This document shows, piece by piece, positions 15,506 through 23,950 of a stretch of 34,464 bases of DNA. A program made the translations under genes and the position numbers. Every line of letters begins with the position of its first letter. Within the stretch, counting starts at the first letter, position 1. Below the pieces are notes generated by a model. It did no database searches. It was not told where the DNA came from and worked only from the letters and a program-made list of their open reading frames with translations. The stretch lies in the NCBI RefSeq assembly GCF_003236335.1, contig NZ_POUB01000037.1:1-34464 (forward strand), written 5' to 3'. This DNA is from Micromonospora deserti. Its GTDB lineage: Bacteria > Actinomycetota > Actinomycetes > Mycobacteriales > Micromonosporaceae.

Positions 15506-16575
15506 GACCGCTCCCGTACGGTAGAGCGGACCTGCCGGATGCCGTCCAGCACGAGCCGCTCGGCGGCGGCCAGCTGCTCCCGGGTCACCACCGCCCCGCC
15601 GTGGTGGGCGCGGATGAAGTCGTCGAACGCGGTGGCCGTCGAGCGGGGCGTGAAAGCGTACTCCCGCTCCAGCCGGCTGGTGTCGACCACCCGGCCGTGC
15701 ACGAAAAGGTCGACCTGGTCGAGCCCGATACGCCCGAAGCCGAGGGTGCGGGCGAGCGCGGCGGCGCCGGAGAGCCCGGGCTCCAGCACCGGCACGGCGA
15801 CCCGGCCGGCCCGGCGGATCGCCTGGGACAGTGACAGCACACCGGGACCCGCGACGTTGTAGGTGCCCGGGTGGTCCTCGACGATCGACCGGTGCAGCAC
15901 CTCCAGCGCGTCGTCGAAGTGCAGGAACTGCAGCCGGGGGTCGCGGCCGAACACGGTGGGCACCAGCGGCTGGGAGAAGTAGCGGGTGAGGGTGGTGTCG
16001 GCGGTCGAGCCGATGAACGGCGCGAAGCGCAGCACCGTGGCGGTGACGTCGGTGCGGCGGCGGCGGAACCCGCGGACGTACCCCTCGATGTCGAGGATGT
16101 CGCGGCCGAAGCCGCCCCGCGGCACCTCGCGCGGCTCGGTCTCCTCGGTGAAGACGGCCGGGTCGCGGAACGAGGCGCCGTACGCGGCGGTGGACGAGCG
16201 GATGACGAGCTTGCGCAGCCGGGACGCCCGTTGACAGGCGGCGAGCAGCTGCATGGTGCCGATGACGTTCTGCTCCTTCATCGCCGCGCGACCGCCGTGC
16301 TGCGGGTCGGGGGCGCTGACCAGGGCGAGGTGGACCACGGCGTCGACGTCCAGGTCGGCGAGGAGCCCGCCGAGCGAGCCGAGGTCGACCTGGATCCGCT
16401 CGACCCGGTCAAGCAATTCGGTCAACTCGGCGCCGGACCCCGGCGGGTCGATGCCGATGACCCGCTCGATCCGCGGGTCGGCGGCGAGCCGGGCGGCGAC
16501 GTGCGCGCCCAGATAACGGCCGACCCCGGTGACGACGACGACCCCCGGAGCACCTGGGGTGCCACCGGGGGTCAT
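15502..16575 (-). CDS. NAD-dependent epimerase/dehydratase family protein (extended SDR)
   Basis: A 357-aa extended short-chain dehydrogenase. The dinucleotide loop is VVVTGVGRYLGAHVA (12-26), followed by VVHLALVS and the serine motif IRSSTAAYG (125-133). At the position of the usual Tyr-x-x-x-Lys pair the sequence reads GFGRDILDIEGYVRGF (155-170). Relatives that I recall have GYAKD here, so both Tyr and Lys are conservatively replaced (F156, R158); whether it is an active oxidoreductase is open. The ATG at 16575 is preferred because GGGAAGG lies 8-9 nt upstream; a GTG three codons earlier (16584) would have no spacing to that site. It heads the two-gene unit with the acyltransferase. Confidence 0.86.
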   Translation of the reverse strand: MTPGGTPGAPGVVVVTGVGRYLGAHVAARLAADPRIERVIGIDPPGSGAELTELLDRVERIQVDLGSLGGLLADLDVDAVVHLALVSAPDPQHGGRAAMKEQNVIGTMQLLAACQRASRLRKLVIRSSTAAYGASFRDPAVFTEETEPREVPRGGFGRDILDIEGYVRGFRRRRTDVTATVLRFAPFIGSTADTTLTRYFSQPLVPTVFGRDPRLQFLHFDDALEVLHRSIVEDHPGTYNVAGPGVLSLSQAIRRAGRVAVPVLEPGLSGAAALARTLGFGRIGLDQVDLFVHGRVVDTSRLEREYAFTPRSTATAFDDFIRAHHGGAVVTREQLAAAERLVLDGIRQVRSTVRERS

Positions 16576-16670
16576 GCCGCGCACCTTCCCTGGCAGGCGG
16601 GATCGAGCCGGGAGATCACGGCCTGATCACCTGAGCCTCCGGGGGTCGACAGGTGGCAAGTGACGGGGGA

Positions 16671-16688
16671 GCCGGGCCGTGGCCCGGC
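16671..16688 (-). terminator. Hairpin after the bS22 gene
   Basis: A perfect 8-bp inverted repeat (GCCGGGCC/GGCCCGGC, 2-nt centre, effectively 7 bp with a 4-nt loop) starts 5 nt beyond the stop of the 33-aa ribosomal protein gene on the minus strand and ends about 95 nt before the epimerase start. A terminator is the simplest reading. Confidence 0.5.
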
Positions 16689-16693
16689 ACCGG

Positions 16694-16795
16694 TCACTTG
16701 CCGAGACGGCGACGCTGGACGCGGGTCTTGCGCAGCAGCTTGCGGTGCTTCTTCTTAGCCATGCGCTTGCGGCGCTTCTTGACCACCGAGCCCAT
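16694..16795 (-). CDS. 30S ribosomal protein bS22 (AURKAIP1/COX24 domain)
   Basis: A 33-aa protein, [20 protein letters not shown] to RRRLGK, almost entirely Lys and Arg. It is the actinobacterial small ribosomal protein first seen bound near the decoding region of mycobacterial 30S subunits. The start is the ATG of MGSVV; the frame is open upstream but homologues begin here, and AAAGG lies about 8 nt before it. M. tuberculosis carries the same gene (Rv0500B) between the excisionase-type HTH gene and the epimerase, exactly as here. Confidence 0.93.
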   Translation of the reverse strand: MGSVVKKRRKRMAKKKHRKLLRKTRVQRRRLGK

Positions 16796-16930
16796 ACGAC
16801 AGCCTTTCGATGCAACGTGCGGGGCGACCGGGTGACACCACCCTCCGGTGGCGTCGGCGACCGCTTGCGGACAACGGACCGGACCAGCGGGGCAGGCGGC
16901 AGAGAACACCTGCGGTCACGGTCGGGGTCC

Positions 16931-16936
16931 AGGGTA
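16931..16936 (-). promoter_or_regulatory. Candidate -10 (TACCCT) for bS22
   Basis: TACCCT on the minus strand with TTGGTC 18 bp upstream would give a leader of roughly 130 nt for bS22. Within that leader, 16838-16851 forms a small hairpin (CCACC/GGTGG). I cannot say whether it has a regulatory role. Confidence 0.3.
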
Positions 16937-17013
16937 GCCGGAGAGCGTCAACAGGACCAACGCGGCCCCTCGATGCCCGTCACGGCGCGCTCGACCGGTC
17001 GCCCGACGGTGGA

Positions 17014-17223
17014 TCAGGCGGTCTCCTGAAAGGCACCCCGAAGGTATTCGTGCACCGCGTGCTCGGGAACCCGGAACGACCGGCCGACCCGGACCGCGGT
17101 GAGCTCACCGCTGTGCACCAGACGGTAGACCGTCATCTTCGACACCCGCATGACCGTCGCCACCTCGGCGACGGTCAGGAACTTGACCTCCGACAGCCGA
17201 CCGTCGGACTGCGACCCGGCCAT
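17014..17223 (-). CDS. Excisionase-family helix-turn-helix protein (BldC-like)
   Basis: A 69-aa MerR/excisionase-type DNA-binding protein. The winged helix spans residues 14-60: FLTVAEVATVMRVSKMTVYRLVHSGELTAVRVGRSFRVPEHAVHEYLR. It is the BldC size class, but the recognition region differs from BldC, so it is better described as a paralogue; in Streptomyces a similar small gene also sits near bldN. Despite the family name there is no integrase or other phage gene nearby, so a role as a chromosomal regulator is likely. The ATG at 17223 has no strong ribosome site. It is syntenic with Rv0500A. Confidence 0.9.
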   Translation of the reverse strand: MAGSQSDGRLSEVKFLTVAEVATVMRVSKMTVYRLVHSGELTAVRVGRSFRVPEHAVHEYLRGAFQETA

Positions 17224-17428
17224 GGCTCACCCGACCCATCCCATGCCCGGCGCGTGCCACCGGACGGATCCTCCCGCCCGGACCGGCGAACGCGCGTGTT
17301 ACCAGTACGGTAGCGGTGCGCCTGTGACCGGCGCGATCCCTTCGTACAACTGATCATAATTCGCACGGTTGTCCACCCGGCGGGCTACCTCGTTATCCGA
17401 CGTCCCGCGCCGGCCGTCCCGTTCTCGG

Positions 17429-18609
<1,181 letters not shown>

Positions 18610-18613
<4 letters not shown>

Positions 18614-19653
18614 CAGTCGGCCCCACCCTCGTCAGCGGGCCTGCCCGCGTCGGTCGCGCCCCGGGGTGGGTCCGGGGCCGTCCACAGGTCGGCCCCGGGC
18701 CGGGGCGGATCGGTGCCCGCCAGCAGCCCGGAACCGGGCCGGTCGGACGACGGGTCGGGCCGGTCGGTGGCCGCGGGGTGCGGAAGGCACCCGGTGGCTC
18801 CGGCGGCGCCACCGGAGCCACCGGGCGGGTGCCCCGGGCCGCTTCCGGACGCGGACCGGGGCTCCGCGCTGGGAGCGGGCACCAGTGTGTCAGGTCGACC
18901 GGCGCCGCCGGACAGCGGTCGATCATGAAGCGCCGGACCACCGTGGACGGCGCTGTCCGACACCACCACGCCGTCGCGCATCGCGATCCGCCGGCGGGCC
19001 CGGGCGGCCACCTCCTGGTCGTGGGTGACCATCACCAGCGCCACCCCGGACTCGGCGTTGAGCCGTTCCAGCAGTTCCAGCACCGCCGCGCCGGTCACGC
19101 TGTCCAGGTTGCCGGTGGGCTCGTCGGCGAGCAGGACCGCCGGGTCGGTGACCAGGGCACGGGCGATCGCCACCCGCTGCTGCTCGCCACCGGAGAGCTG
19201 GTTGGGCCGGTGGTCCAGGCGGTGACCGAGGCCGACCCGGCCGAGCATCGCCGCCGCCCGCTCGCGCCGCTGGCGGGCACCGACCCCCCGGTACACCAGG
19301 GGCAGCGCCACGTTGTCCACCGCGGAGGTCCGCGGCAGCAGGTGGAACGCCTGGAAGACGAAGCCGATGGTCTCGTTGCGCAGCGCCGCCAGCTCGGTCG
19401 CGGAGAGCCTGGCCACCTCTTGGCCGCCGATCACCAGCCGGCCGCCGGTCGGCCGGTCCAACCCGCCGAGCAGATGCATCAGGGTCGACTTGCCGGAGCC
19501 GGACGGCCCGACCAGTGCCACATAGTCGCCGGGGGCGACGGTCAGCGACACGCCGCGCAGCGCGGGCACGGAGACCCCGTCGAGCTGGTACGTCCGGGAC
19601 ACCTCGATCGCCTCGATCGCCGCCGGCCGGACCGCCGCCGCCCGGGCGGTCAC
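18610..19653 (-). CDS. MacB-type ABC transporter ATPase with long low-complexity tail
   Basis: Motor subunit for the adjacent permease. Within 347 aa: Walker A GPSGSGKS (49-56), Q-loop at Q101 ([18 protein letters not shown], a LolD/MacB-type stretch), signature LSGGEQQR (153-160), Walker B VLLADEP (173-179) and the H-loop MVTHD (H211). The ABC domain ends about residue 235; the remaining 110 or so residues are Gly/Pro/Ser/Asp-rich and unusual for this family, whose members are normally 220-250 aa. The tail reads in frame up to the GTGA overlap with the permease, and its DNA contains a 14-bp inverted repeat. The GTG start at 19653 has no clear ribosome site and is uncertain; the gap to the adaptor is about 90 nt. 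Confidence 0.9.
18790..18825. repeat. Perfect 14-bp inverted repeat inside the ATPase tail
   Basis: CCCGGTGGCTCCGG (18790-18803) and its exact reverse complement (18812-18825) flank an 8-nt loop. It lies within the part of the ATPase gene that encodes the low-complexity C-terminal tail, about 180 nt before the permease start, and would make a strong mRNA hairpin. Confidence 0.8.
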
Positions 19654-19744
19654 GCCGCGCCCAGCCGCGCCCGGCCGGCGGGCCCCGGCGGCCCGGCGGC
19701 GCCCGCGGTTCCGCTCCGCCGGACGGGCCGGGCACCCGGCGTGA

Positions 19745-21127
19745 TCACCGCAGCTCCTGGCCGTCGCGGACCTGGTCGGCGCCGCGTACCACCACCTGGT
19801 CACCGGCCTGCACGCCGCTGACGATCTGCACCAGATCCTGGCCCTGCACGCCGAGCGTGACGGCGGCCCGGTCGGCCCGCCCGTCACGGACCACCCAGAC
19901 CGCGTCCCGCCCGTCGGCCGAGAAGACCGCCGACGCGGGCACGGTCACCGCGTCGGCGGCCTCGCGCACCCGCAGCCGCACCACCGCGTTCATGCCGGGG
20001 CGCGGCACCGGAGCGGGCTCCGCCTCGACGAGCCGGCCGGCGCCGAGCGACAGCCGCACCCGGTAGCTCACCCCGCCCCGGGCGGACGTGGTGGGCAGGA
20101 CGTCCACCGAGCGCACCGTCGCGTCGTAGCTGGCCCCGCTGACCGCGTCCAGCTCGACGGTGGCGGTGACGCCCGGCCGGACCAGCAGCACGTCGGTCTC
20201 GTCGACCTCGGCGAGCAGCCCCAGCTCACCGATGTCCACGACGGTCAGCACGGGTGTCCCGGCGGTGACCGGCCCGCCGACCGGGACTGCGACGTCGACC
20301 CCGGGCGGCGGGCCGGCCGGGGCGGCGGCCAGCGCCGACGGGTCGATCCCGGCCGGCGCGCCGCCGGCCAGCAGCCCGGCGAGCGCGTCGGCCGAGGCGC
20401 CGCCCGTCGCGGTGCCTCCCGGCTGCACGATCCCGGCGATCGGGGCGCGCAGGGTCAGCGCGTCCACCGTCGCCTTCGCCAGGTCGTACGCCTGCCGGGC
20501 CTGCAGCCGCTGGGCGGTGGCGAGTGCGCTGACCGCGGAGTTCAGGCTGCTCACCCCCCGCTGCACCGCGCGGACCGCCCGGTCGGCGGCGCGCGCCGCG
20601 TCGTCGTACCGCTGCTGGGCGGTCCTGATCTGGAGCAGCAGCGCGTCCCGCAGCTGCGGATCGCTGATCTTCCCAGCGGCGGCGCGGGCGGCGGCGTACG
20701 TCTCGTCGGCGGCCCGGTCGGTGCCGCGCAGGCTACCGGTCAGGTCCCCGCCGCCGGCCCCGCGACCGGCCCGTTTCGCCGCCTCGAGCGCCGCCTCGGC
20801 CTGCCGCAGCCGGGCCCGGGCGGTGGGTGAGTCGACCACCGCGAGCACCTGGCCGCGCCGGACCCGCTGCCCGGGCTGAACCCGCAGGCTGGCCAGGGTG
20901 CCGTCGGCGGGGGCGGTGAGCGTGGCGGCGGCCCGGGCGGTCACCGTGGCCGGGGCGTCGACCACCTCGGCGACCGCGGCCCGGGCCGCCACGGCGAGGG
21001 TGACGGGTGACTCCCCGTCACCGCAGGACGCGGCGGTCGTGCCGGTCAGGACGACGGCGGCGAGCAGGGCGGTGAGCAGGCGGGGCCGCGTGGCTGCGGG
21101 CAGCCGCGGCGGGTCGGGGCGGCGCAC
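19745..21127 (-). CDS. Periplasmic-adaptor-like lipoprotein (HlyD/MacA family)
   Basis: A 460-aa extracytoplasmic adaptor subunit for the ABC exporter. A signal peptide with hydrophobic core (18-31) ends in TAASC with lipidation candidate C35 (Ala at -3 is acceptable but not ideal). Then come a biotinyl-lipoyl-like half motif (70-100: ATLTAPADGTLASLRVQPGQ), a helical hairpin of Ala/Arg-rich heptads (about 103-222), the second lipoyl half (225-235 and 280-300, interrupted by a 45-residue Gly/Ala/Pro insert), a beta-barrel (300-385) and a membrane-proximal domain (390-460). The GTG at 21127 is preferred because a leaderless-type TAGCAT lies 7 nt before it; ATG at 21136 overlaps that hexamer. 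In monoderms such adaptors probably gate or assist MacB-type extrusion. Confidence 0.88.
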   Translation of the reverse strand: MRRPDPPRLPAATRPRLLTALLAAVVLTGTTAASCGDGESPVTLAVAARAAVAEVVDAPATVTARAAATLTAPADGTLASLRVQPGQRVRRGQVLAVVDSPTARARLRQAEAALEAAKRAGRGAGGGDLTGSLRGTDRAADETYAAARAAAGKISDPQLRDALLLQIRTAQQRYDDAARAADRAVRAVQRGVSSLNSAVSALATAQRLQARQAYDLAKATVDALTLRAPIAGIVQPGGTATGGASADALAGLLAGGAPAGIDPSALAAAPAGPPPGVDVAVPVGGPVTAGTPVLTVVDIGELGLLAEVDETDVLLVRPGVTATVELDAVSGASYDATVRSVDVLPTTSARGGVSYRVRLSLGAGRLVEAEPAPVPRPGMNAVVRLRVREAADAVTVPASAVFSADGRDAVWVVRDGRADRAAVTLGVQGQDLVQIVSGVQAGDQVVVRGADQVRDGQELR

Positions 21128-21134
21128 GCGGCCC

Positions 21135-21140
21135 ATGCTA
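21135..21140 (-). promoter_or_regulatory. Leaderless-type -10 (TAGCAT) of adaptor gene
   Basis: On the minus strand TAGCAT, 7 nt, then GTG at 21127. It overlaps the alternative ATG at 21136, which argues for the GTG. Confidence 0.5.
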
Positions 21141-21183
21141 CGAGCCGACGTCGACGCCGAACGATGCGACCGGCGGCGACGGC

Positions 21184-22479
21184 TCAGGCGACGACCGAGC
21201 GGACGTACCCGACGCACTGGTCGTGCAGGGTGGACCACGGCTCGCCGAAGACCTGCTCGGCGGCCACCGCCACCGGCACGCGCTCGTGCACGACCGCGGT
21301 GAAGAAGGCGAGCAGCCGCTCCGGCCCGTACCGGTCGACGAGGTTCCGGACGGCCAGGTAGGAGATGCCGTAGCTGCCGCCGACCCGGTCCGCCGGAGCG
21401 CCCTCGGCCGGGATGAGCGAGTCGAGCCGGCCGTTCCAGCCACCGCCGAGCAACCGCCGCACCTCGCCCAGGCCCTCGTACCGGTCGACCGGCTGGCCGT
21501 CCGCGCCCGCGTACTCGGCCAGCCCTTCCACCAGCCACCAGGTGGAGGTGCCCGGATAACCCCGTTCGGGCAGGGACGCGGCGTGGGTCAGCTCGTGCCG
21601 GAGCAGGTCGTCCACCCCGCTGGCGGCGAGCCCGTCGGCGTTGAGCACCACCTCGTGGTGGCCGCCGCCGACGGTGACCGCGTACCCGCCGGTCCACTTC
21701 GGCCGGCCGCCACCGTACCAGCGCTGCCACTCGGCGCGACCGGCGTAGAAGATCCGGTACCGGTCGGGTGGTCGGCCGCCGATCGCGTACCCGTCGGCCA
21801 CCGTCGCCGCCGCCTCGGCCTCGGCGAGCAGCCCGGGCAGCTTCCCGCGCAGCGCCGGGGTGGTGGCGACGAGCGTCCGCGCGCCGACGGCGACGACCAG
21901 CTCGCTGACCTCCCAGGGTCGGGTGCCGGTCTCCGCCGACCGCGACGGCTCCACCGCGACGAGCCGGGGCTGCGCCCCGTCCCGCCACCGGGTGCCGGTC
22001 AGCACCGAGCTGGTACGGCAGTCCGGCACGACGAAGCAGTAGCGGAACTCGACCAGCAGCCGCCACTCGCCGGGCCGACCCTGCACCGGGGTGGGCAGGC
22101 CGGACGGGCTGGCCTGCCAGGTGGTGACGCGCAGCGCCCGCAGCGCGCCGTAGCGCCGCCGGAGGTCGGCATGCGCGGCCGGTTCGGCGACGGCCAGGAA
22201 TCCGGCCCGGTCCCCGGCCAGCAGGGCGGCGGACTGCCGGTCCAGTTGGGCGGTCATCCGCTCGGCGAGCTGGCGGGCGGCGACCGTCGCCGGATCCTCG
22301 GCCGGGGCGCCGAGCCGCCCCACCACCGCGCCGCCCCGGCCGTCCCGCAACACCCCGACCACCAGCGCGGTGGGCAGGCCGCAGGTCAGCAGCACCACGA
22401 CCGCCGCGAGCGCCGCCCACAGCGGCCAGAGCCGGCGCGGCCGCGGTCGGCCGTCGGCCTCGGGCTCCCCGTCAGTCAC
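21184..22479 (-). CDS. Membrane-anchored zinc metallopeptidase-like protein
   Basis: A 431-aa protein with a short basic cytoplasmic N-terminus, one membrane anchor (about 20-44) and a large extracellular domain. The zinc signature is LLRHELTHAASL with H295-E-L-T-H299, followed by LVEGLAEYAG, where E318 or E322 could be the third ligand, as in gluzincins of the peptidase MA type. Two cysteines at C148 and C154 (FRYCFVVPDC) may form a disulfide. I do not recognise a named family, and the substrate is unknown. The GTG start is set by a leaderless-type TACCCT 6 nt upstream. It ends 56 nt before the adaptor gene on the same strand, so it may belong to the exporter unit, for example processing exported cargo, but that is only context. 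Confidence 0.8.
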   Translation of the reverse strand: MTDGEPEADGRPRPRRLWPLWAALAAVVVLLTCGLPTALVVGVLRDGRGGAVVGRLGAPAEDPATVAARQLAERMTAQLDRQSAALLAGDRAGFLAVAEPAAHADLRRRYGALRALRVTTWQASPSGLPTPVQGRPGEWRLLVEFRYCFVVPDCRTSSVLTGTRWRDGAQPRLVAVEPSRSAETGTRPWEVSELVVAVGARTLVATTPALRGKLPGLLAEAEAAATVADGYAIGGRPPDRYRIFYAGRAEWQRWYGGGRPKWTGGYAVTVGGGHHEVVLNADGLAASGVDDLLRHELTHAASLPERGYPGTSTWWLVEGLAEYAGADGQPVDRYEGLGEVRRLLGGGWNGRLDSLIPAEGAPADRVGGSYGISYLAVRNLVDRYGPERLLAFFTAVVHERVPVAVAAEQVFGEPWSTLHDQCVGYVRSVVA

Positions 22480-22485
22480 GCGGCG

Positions 22486-22491
22486 AGGGTA
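22486..22491 (-). promoter_or_regulatory. Leaderless-type -10 (TACCCT) of metallopeptidase gene
   Basis: On the minus strand TACCCT, 6 nt, then GTG at 22479. Confidence 0.55.
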
Positions 22492-22620
22492 CGGCCATCC
22501 GGCCCACCCGGCGACCACCACCCTGGCGGACCGGTGTGTCCGAACGGGCTCCGACCGTCTCGGCGGCGTGGCCGGCGGCTCGTCCTTCGGATGGATTCTT
22601 GGAGATTGTCCGCCGGATGG

Positions 22621-23541
22621 TTACTTCTTCGAGATCAGGGCCCGGCCGAAGAAGGCCAGGTTGGCCGGGCGCTCGGCGAGCCGGCGCATCAGGTAGCCGT
22701 ACCAGTCCTCGCCGTAGGGCAGGTACGTCCGCACGGTGTAGCCCTCGCCGACCAGCCGGGCCTGCTCCTCCGGCCGGATGCCGTACAGCATCTGGAACTC
22801 GAACCGCTCCGGGCCGCGGTCGAACCAGCGGGCCCGGTCCTCGCCGATCGCGATCAGCCGGGGGTCGTGGGTGGCCAGCATCGGGTAGCCATCGCCGGAC
22901 ATCAGGATGTTCAGGCAGCGGACGTAGGACTTGTCGACCTCGCGGGCGGACTGGTAGGCCACCGACTCCGGCTCCTTGTACGCGCCCTTGCACAGTCGCA
23001 CCCGGGAACCGGCCGAGGCCAGCTCCCGACAGTCCGACTCGGTGCGCCGCAGGTACGCCTGCAGGACCGCACCGGTCGACGGGTGGTCCTTGCGGAGCTT
23101 CGCCAGGATGTCCAGGGTCGAGTCCGTGGTGGTGTGGTCCTCCATGTCCAGAGTGACCGTGGTGCCCGCCTCGTCGGCCGCCGCGGAGATCGCCCGCGCG
23201 TTGTCGTACGCGAGCTGCTCGTCGAACGTCTGCCCGAGCGCGGAGAGCTTGACGCTCACCTCGGCGGCCGGGGTGAGCCCGGCCCCGGCGAGCAGCTTCA
23301 GCAGCCGCAGGTACTCGTCCCGGATGGCGTTGGCCTGGTCGGGGGTGACGGTGTCCTCGCCGAGGTTGTCGAGGGTGACCGCGAGACCGTCGTCGACGAG
23401 TTCGCGGGTCGCGCGCAACGCGTCGTCGGTCTTGGCGCCGGCGACGAACCGGCGGACGACATCCCGGGTGAACGGGGCCGTCGCGACGAGCCGCTCGACC
23501 CGGGATGACCGGGAGGCGGCGAGAATGACGGAACGGAGCAT
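22621..23541 (-). CDS. Proline dehydrogenase (monofunctional)
   Basis: A 306-aa FAD enzyme that oxidises proline to pyrroline-5-carboxylate and passes electrons to the respiratory chain. The length fits the monofunctional PutB/PRODH type found in Gram-positives. Landmarks are VSVKLSALG (96-104), LDMEDHTTTD (131-140), RLCKGAYKEP (182-191) and the proline-binding C-terminal block RTYLPYGEDWYGYLMRRLAERPAN (271-294) with the RR pair at 286-287. The start ATG has a leaderless-type -10 6 nt upstream; a longer frame upstream is out-of-character sequence from the divergent promoter region. The partner P5C dehydrogenase is not in this window. Confidence 0.95.
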   Translation of the reverse strand: MLRSVILAASRSSRVERLVATAPFTRDVVRRFVAGAKTDDALRATRELVDDGLAVTLDNLGEDTVTPDQANAIRDEYLRLLKLLAGAGLTPAAEVSVKLSALGQTFDEQLAYDNARAISAAADEAGTTVTLDMEDHTTTDSTLDILAKLRKDHPSTGAVLQAYLRRTESDCRELASAGSRVRLCKGAYKEPESVAYQSAREVDKSYVRCLNILMSGDGYPMLATHDPRLIAIGEDRARWFDRGPERFEFQMLYGIRPEEQARLVGEGYTVRTYLPYGEDWYGYLMRRLAERPANLAFFGRALISKK

Positions 23542-23547
23542 GGACCG

Positions 23548-23553
23548 AGCGTA
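23548..23553 (-). promoter_or_regulatory. Leaderless-type -10 (TACGCT) of proline dehydrogenase
   Basis: On the minus strand TACGCT, 6 nt, then ATG at 23541. Confidence 0.55.
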
Positions 23554-23682
23554 ACGCCCGCCGGTGACCGCGCGCCGGGCGGCGGCGGGGTGCGCGACGA
23601 GCCGGCCGCCCCGCCGGCGGCAGCGGCTCCGGCGACCCGGCCCGGGGCGGCGGGGGTGGCGGCGATCGGCTACAACGATGGC

Positions 23683-23949
23683 GTGGAACAACGCCCCCGC
23701 CGCCGGCTCCGCTCAGCCTCCGTGCAGCTCGGCGCGCTCACCGCGCTGGCGCTCGCCCTCTCCGGCTGCAACCTGACCTCCGACGACGACGATGACGACT
23801 GCGCCCTCGGCCCGGTGGGGGGCGGCGGCACCGTGGCCCTCGCGCTGCGCGCGCCCGAGCCGGCCGCGCCCACCGCCGGCGAGCCGGCCGCCGCGGCCGT
23901 GCCCGAACGCGGCGGCTTCGGCACCCACCTCGCCGCCTGCGGCGGCTGA
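23683..23949 (+). CDS. Small lipoprotein with Asp run and RGGFG C-terminal motif
   Basis: An 88-aa predicted lipoprotein. A basic N-terminus (RPRRRLR) and hydrophobic core end in ALALSGC with lipidation at C29. The mature part starts CNLTS, six Asp (34-39) and C40, continues as a Gly/Ala/Pro-rich linker and ends ERGGFGTHLAACGG, with RGGFG at 76-80 and C86. The GTG start at 23683 puts the signal peptide at normal length and has TACAAC 6 nt before it, a weak leaderless-type hexamer. The stop is 1 nt before the GTG of the ATP-grasp gene, so they are coupled. E. coli YgiB (DUF1190), encoded beside the ATP-grasp protein YgiC, also has a lipobox and, from memory, an RGGFG motif near its C-terminus; the present protein may be a minimal analogue. 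Function unknown. Confidence 0.75.
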   Translation: MEQRPRRRLRSASVQLGALTALALALSGCNLTSDDDDDDCALGPVGGGGTVALALRAPEPAAPTAGEPAAAAVPERGGFGTHLAACGG

Positions 23950-23950
23950 G

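Noticed and set aside
17014..17223. Possible prophage or integrative element because of an excisionase-type HTH protein
   Set aside because: No integrase, att-like repeat, phage gene or tRNA is nearby, and the gene sits in conserved chromosomal order next to bS22.
17224..17428. AT-richer patch with TGATCA and loosely inverted ACAAC/GTTGT around 17345-17372
   Set aside because: The arms are short and far apart; I could not tie them to a known operator or promoter. Nothing else is visible in this gap.
23678..23776. Frame starting ATG at 23678 (MAWNNAPAAG) overlapping the lipoprotein gene
   Set aside because: Gives a short Arg/Pro/Ser-rich peptide; the overlapping GTG frame gives a proper lipoprotein signal peptide.
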